Assembly (NCBI GenBank): GCA_964402115.1 | Contig: CAYOBW010000090.1 | Coordinates: 1 to 24,507, forward strand | Reading direction: 5' to 3' | Length of the DNA stretch: 24,507 nt | Origin: CAYOBW01 sp964402115 | Lineage (GTDB): Bacteria > Verrucomicrobiota > Kiritimatiellia > UBA8416 > CAYOBW01 | Made by a program: the position numbers and the translations under genes | Notes under the pieces: generated by a model | The model's input: only the letters and a program-made list of their open reading frames with translations | Databases searched by the model: none | Told to the model about the DNA's origin: nothing | Shown here: positions 1 to 6,793 of the stretch, in pieces | How the letters are laid out: every line of letters begins with the position of its first letter | How positions within the stretch are numbered: position 1 is the first letter of the stretch

Positions 1-3000
1 GGCGCTGCTCCTTGGGCAGGGTCGCATCGCCGATCAGCCGGTTCGGCCAGAGGTTAGCCACCTCGATCTCCAGCGCGTTGGAACCCGGCTTCAGGGCATC
101 TGTGACATCGACCTGCCAGGGCGCGGTCCAGACCGTGCCGAGATCATGGCCGTTGAGACGGACACGGGCGACGTTCTTGACAGCGCCGAGGTTGAGGAAG
201 AGAGGGGTCGGGGTTCTGGGTTCAGGGTAGCTGAACGTCTTCCGGTAGGTCGCAATGCCCGAGTAGTGTTTGATCGCCGGGTCAGAGTGAGCGGTCCAAT
301 CGGACAAAGCGCTGAACGTCATCTTGCCGCCCGTGCCGTTATCCGGATAGAACCAAGCCGCATCGAAGGTGACTTCCCATGCCCCGGTCAATTCCTGAAC
401 AGGCTTCAGCTCAGGGAAATTGCCGCCTGCCTCCCGCCTCCTGTCGCCTGACTCCTGTCTGCTGAACACCACAAACCAGCTCTGCCGGGGCGCGAAGGCC
501 ATGGGTATTTCAGTTCTGCCGTCCTGCGTCCCTTCAGCTGCCGGGAGTGGACGCATCTTTCCGGTCACCGCGTCCCAGAGTTCAGGCGTCTTGTCTCCCA
601 CTCGGAAGACAACCGGCACCTTCACATCCATAAGGCTCTGGTTGCTGATGAAGTAGATGTCCCTTTCGCCGTCACGGCGGTGGATCCAATCGAAACTCGC
701 CTTGGGCGCTGGATTCCGGAACTCGATGTCGGGCTGTTGACCATCGGCGCGAATGATGGCGTCGAGCGTCCCCTGGCGCATCTTCGGAACATCCGGGAGC
801 CGTGCGGCGGGACCGATGACGGTGACACCGGTCGCTGCCAGCGCGTTCACCTTCTCCAGGGTGGCTGGCGACAGGCTGGCATTGGCTTCATGCGGCAGGA
901 CGAGGTAACGGTAGCTCAGCCCGTCAGGAAGCACCAGGCGACCGCCCTGAGCCGTGACGCGCGTCAGGAGCACCTCGGCGTTGAGCACGTCGTAATCGAA
1001 CCCTGCGGGGCGCGTCGGCTGTTGCTCGTGACGCTTTTGGAGGAAGCTGGGGATGCTCTCCTCCTGAAGGTAGGCGAAGTCCGCGACGAACAATCCCTGT
1101 CGCAGCATAACCTGGCAGCGGGCCAGATAGGTCAGCCACCCCTCGGCCATGGGCCACCAGGTGATGTTGCTGTCAAAGTGCGTTCCCACGTGGGGCCACT
1201 GGAAGCCCGGCCTGGCCTCAGGGTTGGGTTGATGAACCCAGAAGCAGAGCACGTTGCGGGTGAGCCCCTCGCAGAAGGCCTTGTCTCCGATATCCTTGAA
1301 GATCCAGGGTGCGGCGGTCCAGTCGCAGGCGGCCATCGAGGTGAAGGCCTCGGCCTGGCAGAGCGGCTTGCCGTAGATATGCGCGGCACTGGCGGCCTGC
1401 TTGAGGCTGGGGTTATCGGGATGGGTGACATCGCCATCCGGCTCGTAGTTCCGACGCCAGAACTCGCCCATCGGGATGGCTGTTTTGCCCAGGCACTGCA
1501 GCGCGTCGATCCAGTGGGTAAAGAACGGTCCGCCGGACTCGGGATGGCTCCCGCGGAGTCCGCCTTTGATGCATAACTCCTCCAGCCGTCCATAGTAGTT
1601 GTCTGCTACCAGGTCAGCGATTGTGCGGCGGTAGTCCTGCATGAAACGGGCTGCCTCCGCGGCCGTGTCCACGGGCTGCCCCAGCACGGCAGGCAGCCAG
1701 ACCAGCGGATCATAGCCGCGCCGCTTCTGGAATTCCGCGCGCATCTTCGGCGTCCAGGTCGGCTGCCCCAGTTCCCAACTGTCGATATGAAAATACTGGA
1801 GCGTCCTGCCCGCCAGCGGGCCGGCATCGGCGAGCAGTTTGGCGCCCGTCTCGGCGAAGTGCGCATCCGTCGCCGCCGCACTCAGCGTGTCAATCTCCAG
1901 CCCGGCCGGACCTGAGCCGATGCACTTGATGACGTTGCCATGAAGGGTGTACCCGATGCGCAGAATCCTCCATTTTCCGTCAGGCGCCTGCCACTGGAGT
2001 CTGCCGTCCGGAGCCATGAATCGCGTGATATCGACTGCGGACCGGCTTTCCCATACTGAGCGCGCGGGAGCTTTCTGATTCGGTGCCAGCAGCGCAAGAG
2101 TGGCAACCTGTACATTCCAGTTCGCCTGGCCGTGGAAGGGGTGCGATGCAAGGAAGACGACGCGGAAATGGTTTGCGCGAGTTTCCTCGAAGAGGATGGG
2201 TTTCGCCTCCAGGAGCTTGAATGCCTCGCGCTTGAGCGTCCGGAACGTCTTGCCATCATCCGAGCATTGCACCTCGACTTCGCTGGGGCCGCAATCCGGA
2301 TAAGGCTTCAAATAGATCCCCGCCACCGCCTGGGGCGTGTGCAAATCAAACTGCAGGAATTCCGGCTTCTCCGGTGTCGGCCCCATGCCCGGCTTGTCGC
2401 CGTTGGAGATCCAGCGCGAGGTGTCATCTCCATCCTCGGCCAGGATGGGTCCGTACTCCTGATACTGCGAACTGGCGCTCAACGTGGCGGACAGCCCGTT
2501 CGACCCCATGGGACAGGCCAGGACAACAACGTCACGATAGAATCCCTGCACGGCTTGCGGTTGCGGCAGGGCGAGGGTGACCTTCTCGGGGCCTTTCACG
2601 ACACCCTCCGAACTGACCAGCCTTTTCGCCGCATATTCAGGCGTCACCCACGGCCCGCCCGCGTTCCAGCCACTGCAGAGGTTGACGGTCAGCACGATGC
2701 CGCAGCGGTCCGCCTCGCGTAGGGCGTGCTTGTAGAGTTCGCGCCATTCGGGGCCCATGAAGTGCGGGCCACGGGGCGCCGCTGGTCCCGCCTCGCCGGC
2801 GTCAAAGAGCAGCGCCCCGTTGATACCCTGCTTGCGCATCTCCTCGAAATCGCGCGTGATCCCTTCCTTGCTGGCTGCGCCGTTGAGCCACCACCAGTAG
2901 CACCACGTCTGGGCTTCCCGGGGAGGGGTCGCGAAGGCCTGCGCCAAAGCGTCCCTGCTTGTTTGCGGCTCCGGCGCTCGTGCTGCGAACGCGCCAGTCG

Positions 3001-3049
3001 CAAGGACAAAGACCCCCGCTGCTGCGCATCGACTCGTCAGCTTCAGCAT
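1..3049 (-). CDS. GH106 alpha-L-rhamnosidase-like secreted enzyme (3' end beyond window)
   Basis: The frame is open from 3049 to the window edge, about 1016 residues. The first 23 residues look like a signal peptide (MLKLTSRC, a hydrophobic stretch, then TGAFAA). Near residue 50 is a YWWWLNG motif followed by SKEGITRDFEEM and GINGALLFD, typical of GH106. A discoidin-like segment lies near residues 190-255. The motif HIDSWELGQPTW (E426) and the motif PMGEFWRRNYEP (E529) are the kind of conserved acidic sites seen in this family. The last visible part (VRLNGHDLGTVW, then EVANLWPNRLIGD) is the usual GH106 C-terminal beta domain, so only a few tens of residues are probably missing. The family removes terminal L-rhamnose from plant or algal polysaccharides. 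It is third in an operon with the sulfatase and jelly-roll gene. An in-frame ATG at 3121 has a better upstream GAAGGG, but it would put 24 charged residues before the signal peptide, so I prefer 3049. Confidence 0.88.
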   Translation of the reverse strand, partial: MLKLTSRCAAAGVFVLATGAFAARAPEPQTSRDALAQAFATPPREAQTWCYWWWLNGAASKEGITRDFEEMRKQGINGALLFDAGEAGPAAPRGPHFMGPEWRELYKHALREADRCGIVLTVNLCSGWNAGGPWVTPEYAAKRLVSSEGVVKGPEKVTLALPQPQAVQGFYRDVVVLACPMGSNGLSATLSASSQYQEYGPILAEDGDDTSRWISNGDKPGMGPTPEKPEFLQFDLHTPQAVAGIYLKPYPDCGPSEVEVQCSDDGKTFRTLKREAFKLLEAKPILFEETRANHFRVVFLASHPFHGQANWNVQVATLALLAPNQKAPARSVWESRSAVDITRFMAPDGRLQWQAPDGKWRILRIGYTLHGNVIKCIGSGPAGLEIDTLSAAATDAHFAETGAKLLADAGPLAGRTLQYFHIDSWELGQPTWTPKMRAEFQKRRGYDPLVWLPAVLGQPVDTAAEAARFMQDYRRTIADLVADNYYGRLEELCIKGGLRGSHPESGGPFFTHWIDALQCLGKTAIPMGEFWRRNYEPDGDVTHPDNPSLKQAASAAHIYGKPLCQAEAFTSMAACDWTAAPWIFKDIGDKAFCEGLTRNVLCFWVHQPNPEARPGFQWPHVGTHFDSNITWWPMAEGWLTYLARCQVMLRQGLFVADFAYLQEESIPSFLQKRHEQQPTRPAGFDYDVLNAEVLLTRVTAQGGRLVLPDGLSYRYLVLPHEANASLSPATLEKVNALAATGVTVIGPAARLPDVPKMRQGTLDAIIRADGQQPDIEFRNPAPKASFDWIHRRDGERDIYFISNQSLMDVKVPVVFRVGDKTPELWDAVTGKMRPLPAAEGTQDGRTEIPMAFAPRQSWFVVFSRQESGDRRREAGGNFPELKPVQELTGAWEVTFDAAWFYPDNGTGGKMTFSALSDWTAHSDPAIKHYSGIATYRKTFSYPEPRTPTPLFLNLGAVKNVARVRLNGHDLGTVWTAPWQVDVTDALKPGSNALEIEVANLWPNRLIGDATLPKEQR

Positions 3050-3144
3050 TTCACGGGAGACAACTGTCTGGCTGGATCCTCTTGACGGTTGTGATTCAGC
3101 TTCTCGTTCGGTTTCGATCATGGCAATGCCCTTCGTGGTTGGTT

Positions 3145-4617
3145 TCAGTGTTTTGCCACTTTGATCTCATTGTTTGCGAGAGCCACTTCCTTCTTGTCTT
3201 TCTTCTTTGCCTTCTTGCTCTTCTGCTCCCCACCGCCGCCGGCAGAAGCGTCGATGGACATTTCCGCCTCGTTTTTCTGCGGGGCGCCGACGGTGCTGCG
3301 GCCTTCAGTCAGATAGCGGCGCATGAGGACCGTGAGGCGCTCGACGACATCCGGGTTCGCCTGGGCCACGTTGGTGGCTTCGCTCAAGTCGGTTTTCAGG
3401 TTGTAGAGTTCGCGTCCGCCCTTCTTGAGGAAGATGAGCTTCCAAGGGCCCTGGCGGATGGCGAGATCGCGGTTGGGTGCCTGATGAAGGGTCGCCTCGC
3501 GGACCGGTCCCTTTGCGGTTCCGAGCAGGTCGGGCAGGATGCTCACGCTATCCTCGCCCGCGTTGTCGGGAAGTTTCGCCCCGACGATCTCCGCGCAGGT
3601 GGCCATGAGGTCGTTGAGACAGATGACGTCGTCGCACACCGTGCCGGCCTTGATCTTGCCCGGCCAGCGCGCGAGGAAGGGCTCGCGGTGTCCGCCTTCG
3701 TAGATGCTGGACTTCGCACCGCGCAAGGGCACATACGAGCGCCCGGCGGCGCCGTTGTCGCTGCTGACCATGATGAGGGTGCGGTCAGTAAGTTTCTGGC
3801 GATCCAGGGCCTCAAGCACCTGGCCGAGCACGCAGTCGCCCTGATACAGCCAGTCGCCGTAGTTGCCCTCAGGGCCTTTGGTCCCGCTTTTCCCGACGAA
3901 CGCCGGTGCGGGCACAATCGGCGTGTGCGGCGGGCACAGGGGCAGATAGAGGAAAAAGGGCTTGCCCAGCCGCGCGGGGTTGTCAAGGAACGCCACCACC
4001 TTCTCCGCCAGCCGCGGCTGGGTTTCGACCTCTTCGACATTCGCCTCGACCTTGTCCTGCTCAATGATAGTCCCGAAGTTCCGTGCGTGGGTGTAGCCGT
4101 AAAAGTAATCGAAGCCGGCGGCGTTGGGGCTCGTCACGAGGCGCGTGCCGACGCGGATGGTCTTTTCATTTCCCGGCTTGCCGCCCCAGTCCATGCCGAG
4201 GTGCCACTTGCCGATGCACGCGGTGTCGTAGCCGCATTGTTTGAGCAACGAGGCCACGGTCAGGCGCGACTTGGGGATGATGGGCGGCGAATAGGTCGTG
4301 AGCACGCCATACTGCCCGATGCGTGACGGATAACGGCCTGTGAGCACGCCGTAGCGGGTCGGCGTACAGACGGATGCCGCCGAGTGCGCGTCAGTGAATC
4401 GCATGCCTTCCCGCGCAAGCCGGTCGATATTCGGCGTCTTGAACGCCGTGCCCTCGCGATAGCACTTCGGCTGACCGTAGCCCATGTCGTCAAAGAGGAC
4501 GAAGACGATGTTGGGCTTGTCCTTCACTTCGGCGGCGGCGTGCGCGGACAGCGGAGCCAGAAGCGATGCGGCACCTATTGTTAAAATTGCCTTCGAGCGG
4601 ATGGAACGGTCATTCAT
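3145..4617 (-). CDS. Secreted S1-family (formylglycine-dependent) sulfatase
   Basis: 490 residues. A signal peptide covers about residues 1-28 (hydrophobic core, then SAHAAA). The alkaline-phosphatase-like fold begins with the metal-binding DD of VLFDDMGYG (D43, D44). The sulfatase signature CTPTR is at 84-88, followed by YGVLTGRYPSR; C84 is the residue expected to become formylglycine, so a maturase is needed elsewhere in the genome. KWHLG (K137, H139) and SSDNGAAGR further on are further active-site motifs. The family hydrolyses sulfate esters; an exo-acting role on a sulfated polysaccharide in the periplasm or outside the cell is inferred. The start ATG overlaps the stop of the upstream jelly-roll gene as ATGA, so translation is probably coupled. 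The last 30 residues are an unusual Lys-rich tail (KSKKAKKKDKK) after a GGGG linker. The exact S1 subfamily and substrate cannot be read from the sequence alone. Confidence 0.93.
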   Translation of the reverse strand: MNDRSIRSKAILTIGAASLLAPLSAHAAAEVKDKPNIVFVLFDDMGYGQPKCYREGTAFKTPNIDRLAREGMRFTDAHSAASVCTPTRYGVLTGRYPSRIGQYGVLTTYSPPIIPKSRLTVASLLKQCGYDTACIGKWHLGMDWGGKPGNEKTIRVGTRLVTSPNAAGFDYFYGYTHARNFGTIIEQDKVEANVEEVETQPRLAEKVVAFLDNPARLGKPFFLYLPLCPPHTPIVPAPAFVGKSGTKGPEGNYGDWLYQGDCVLGQVLEALDRQKLTDRTLIMVSSDNGAAGRSYVPLRGAKSSIYEGGHREPFLARWPGKIKAGTVCDDVICLNDLMATCAEIVGAKLPDNAGEDSVSILPDLLGTAKGPVREATLHQAPNRDLAIRQGPWKLIFLKKGGRELYNLKTDLSEATNVAQANPDVVERLTVLMRRYLTEGRSTVGAPQKNEAEMSIDASAGGGGEQKSKKAKKKDKKEVALANNEIKVAKH

Positions 4618-5552
4618 TTGGATTTGCCCTGCTTCTCTGCTTTGGGGTTACTTGATGAAGCGGATCGTGGTTGTTTCTGCGGAGCCACAAGCTGGTCCGC
4701 ATCGACCGCCGCCCCCGTGACAAAGACCATTGCGTCATGCTTCACCTCGCGTGCACCAACATACATGCCCCAGCGGAAACCTGTTTCACCTTCAGGGCGC
4801 GCCCATGAACCTTCGCCGACTTTCGCCCCATCGAGATACACTTCGTAATCATGACCGTTGTCCCTCACGCGGATATGGAAGGGCTTGCCCGTCATGTTCT
4901 TCGCGATCACCACATCCGGCATCCGGCGGTGATTGAGGATCACGTCCCCGTTGTCGTTCATGTTGATCTGGATCGCCCAGTTGGGGGCGCCGCCGTTCTT
5001 GGCCTGGAAGATCGCCGCGCCGTGCGGTTTGACGATGGTGTAGGTGCCGCACCATTCGTGCCAGACGCCGCGCGTCCATCTCAAATCACTGAAGGCCTCC
5101 ACCCGCGCCGCCAGTTCGCGGGCGTTGTGGACGTTCTCCTCACCCTTGAAGAGGCGGAAGACCTGGGTGTTGCCGTCTTCCTGGTACCACCGTGACCACC
5201 TCGGGAAATCCTTGCGCGGGACCACGCTGTTGCCGAGGGTGTGAATGCGGATGTCCTGCGGGATGCCGCGTTTTGCGTTCGGGCCGACCTCGACGGCGTG
5301 GTTGTTCACGTCGATGGTCGATCCGGTCACGCCCTCGCTTGAGTTTCGGCCCGTTGGCAGTTTGCCGCTGCCGAGGATCTCGGCTGGTGTTGGGTCATTT
5401 CCGTCTTGGGCGTAAAGCGTTTCGTATGGGGCTGCCTGGATCAACAGGGGCGTCAGAACGACGAAGCCGAGCAGGATCTGCCAATCCCGGCCAAAACCCG
5501 CCATAAGCTGCGCCAGAATGGGCAGCGACCCGATCATCTGCCTCGTTTTCAT
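4614..5552 (-). CDS. Secreted jelly-roll (concanavalin A-like) protein, possible polysaccharide lyase
   Basis: 312 residues. The N-terminus is long, with a hydrophobic segment at about residues 25-40 (ILLGFVVLTPLLIQA) that fits a signal peptide or anchor. The rest is beta-rich and has no enzyme signature I can name with certainty. The segment containing GVWHEWCGTYTIVKPHGA, then IFQAKN, NWAIQINMNDNGD and KPFHIRVRDNGHDYEVYLDG, looks like a concanavalin A-type beta sandwich, as in LamG domains and several jelly-roll lyase families. The C-terminal tail is low-complexity and Lys/Ser rich. It is the first gene of the operon with sulfatase and GH106, so a role in binding or cleaving the same sulfated, rhamnose-containing glycan is an inference. 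There is no clear Shine-Dalgarno before 5552; ATG at 5537 (behind GAGG) is another possible start. It sits about 77 nt downstream of the predicted transcription start of promoter copy A. Confidence 0.75.
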   Translation of the reverse strand: MKTRQMIGSLPILAQLMAGFGRDWQILLGFVVLTPLLIQAAPYETLYAQDGNDPTPAEILGSGKLPTGRNSSEGVTGSTIDVNNHAVEVGPNAKRGIPQDIRIHTLGNSVVPRKDFPRWSRWYQEDGNTQVFRLFKGEENVHNARELAARVEAFSDLRWTRGVWHEWCGTYTIVKPHGAAIFQAKNGGAPNWAIQINMNDNGDVILNHRRMPDVVIAKNMTGKPFHIRVRDNGHDYEVYLDGAKVGEGSWARPEGETGFRWGMYVGAREVKHDAMVFVTGAAVDADQLVAPQKQPRSASSSNPKAEKQGKSK

Positions 5553-5616
5553 AGGTGCTTACAATTGAAGATGTAACAGCGTTTACTGAGTACCGCGTTT
5601 TCGATCGTTCGCAAAC

Positions 5617-5709
5617 GCCTGCTTTCTCGCGCGGCATGTTCCGATCCCCCCCCTTGTGAGTCAAAGGAATTCTTCTCGACAGCCATCCCGTTGTGGGGCT
5701 GGTTGCCGA
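5617..5709 (-). promoter_or_regulatory. Promoter module copy A with poly-G spacer and inverted-repeat operator
   Basis: On the minus strand: arm TCGGCAACC (5709-5701), 16-nt loop, arm GGCTGTCGA (5684-5676; 7 of 9 positions pair), then GAAGAA. The -35 box TTGACT is at 5664-5659 and the -10 box GAACAT at 5641-5636, with a 17-bp spacer that contains a run of 8 G (5653-5646). Six bases beyond the -10 lies CGAGAAAGCAGGC (5629-5617). All elements recur in copy B with the same spacing apart from one 18-bp loop insertion and one extra G. This conservation is my main reason for calling it a promoter. It drives the jelly-roll/sulfatase/GH106 operon. The outer arm abuts the start codon of the divergent regulator, so it could also control that gene. 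Confidence 0.72.
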
Positions 5710-5710
5710 C

Positions 5711-6793
5711 ATGCATCGATTGCGATTGCTTTCCTCCGTCGAGCAGGTCGGGACGCACTTGCGGAAGGGTCTGCTGGCGGGGCGGTGGAGGGATCTCATG
5801 CCGGGGGTTCTCCGGCTGGAGGAGGATCTGGGGGTCAATCGCAAGACGGTGGAGGCCGGGCTACGCCTGCTCGAGAAAGAGGGGTTCCTGGCGTCGCAGG
5901 GGGCGGGCCGCTGTCGCCGCATCGTCGTGCCGGAAAGCGCCCTGGCGCGGCGGTCGTTGCGGGTGGCGCTGCTGCTCTACGAAACCGCCGACGCCGGGTT
6001 GAATTTCATCGTCGACCTGCGGCATCGGCTGGACGAGGGTGGCCACACCTCCTTCATCGTATCGAGAACCTTGTGCGATCTGGATATGGACGCGCGACGG
6101 CTCCCCAGGCTGGTCGAGGAGACGAAGGCCGATGCCTGGGTGGTGGCAGCTGGCTCGCGCGACGTGCTTCAATGGTTCGCGGAGCAGCGGATGCCCTCTT
6201 TCGCCCTGTTTGGCCGCCGCCAGGGGCTGCCGATCGCGGGGATCGGACCCGACAAGTCGCCCGCTTTCGCAGCAGCCGCGCGGCAGCTGGTTGAACTCGG
6301 CCATCGACGCATCTGCATGCTGGTCCGCCAGGAACGGCGGATTCCGGAACCGGGGGGGTCCGAGAATGACTTCCTCGCCGAACTCGAGTGTCACGGCATT
6401 CGCAGCGGCCCCTACAACCTGCCGGCCAGGGAAGAAGGTTCGGAGGGTTTCCAGGATCGACTCGAATCCCTGTTCAGCGCCACTCCGCCCACCGCGCTGA
6501 TCATCGACGGGGTGCAGCTCTTCTTCACGACGCAACTGTTTCCGATGAACCGGGGTCTGCGCGTGCCGGAGGATGTCTCGCTCATCTGCACCGACGGCGA
6601 TTCGCATTTCGCTTGGTGCCGGCCCTCGATTGCCCACATCCGTTCACCTTACTATCAGAGTCGTTCCCGGGGGGGTCAACCGGTAATCGTCCGTCACGGC
6701 AACGTGATCGATCGAGGCGCTGACAGTGGCCCCGTAGAAGCGCAAGCCCAAGTCCTTGCCCAAATCCGCGGCATCGGCCTCCGGATCAGCTGA
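5711..6793 (+). CDS. GntR-type HTH / LacI-type sensor transcriptional regulator, C-terminus replaced
   Basis: 360 residues from ATG 5711; an in-frame GTG at 5693 would add six. I chose 5711 because MHRLRLLSSVEQV resembles the usual beginning of this regulator type; neither start has a good ribosome site. Residues 1-70 form a winged HTH (LEEDLGVNRKTVEAGLRLLE). Residues of about 80-313 are a LacI/periplasmic-binding-like sugar sensor (LRVALLLYE, GHRRICMLVR, PEDVSLICTDGDSHFAW, CRPSIAHIR). Family members normally continue with a hydrophobic Arg/Val helix and end in a GGTIGP-like motif. Here, after residue 313, the sequence becomes SPYYQSRSRGG and reads antisense through the last 150 bases of the convergent gene, so the native tail is missing. 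Neither other frame restores it. It is divergent from the PUL operon and probably controls it and itself through the inverted repeat at 5676-5709. It may be impaired. Confidence 0.82.
   Translation: MHRLRLLSSVEQVGTHLRKGLLAGRWRDLMPGVLRLEEDLGVNRKTVEAGLRLLEKEGFLASQGAGRCRRIVVPESALARRSLRVALLLYETADAGLNFIVDLRHRLDEGGHTSFIVSRTLCDLDMDARRLPRLVEETKADAWVVAAGSRDVLQWFAEQRMPSFALFGRRQGLPIAGIGPDKSPAFAAAARQLVELGHRRICMLVRQERRIPEPGGSENDFLAELECHGIRSGPYNLPAREEGSEGFQDRLESLFSATPPTALIIDGVQLFFTTQLFPMNRGLRVPEDVSLICTDGDSHFAWCRPSIAHIRSPYYQSRSRGGQPVIVRHGNVIDRGADSGPVEAQAQVLAQIRGIGLRIS

Noticed and set aside
2959..4326. 455-residue plus-strand frame
   Set aside because: Antisense to the sulfatase, whose catalytic motifs are clear; no motif in the plus-strand translation.
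5549..5758. Short minus-strand frame ending in an ATGA overlap with the jelly-roll start, similar in translation to a frame at 9204-9392 (NGM-V-K-S)
   Set aside because: The likeness comes from the duplicated promoter DNA; the frames diverge at the G run (8 versus 9) and most of the frame precedes the predicted transcription start.
6655..6680. Possible third copy of the poly-G motif (GAGTCGTTCCC then G7, plus strand)
   Set aside because: Only a short stretch resembles the module; the -10 box, arms and downstream element are absent, and the G run is explained by Pro codons of the convergent gene. Also possible as a recombination scar, but not supported.
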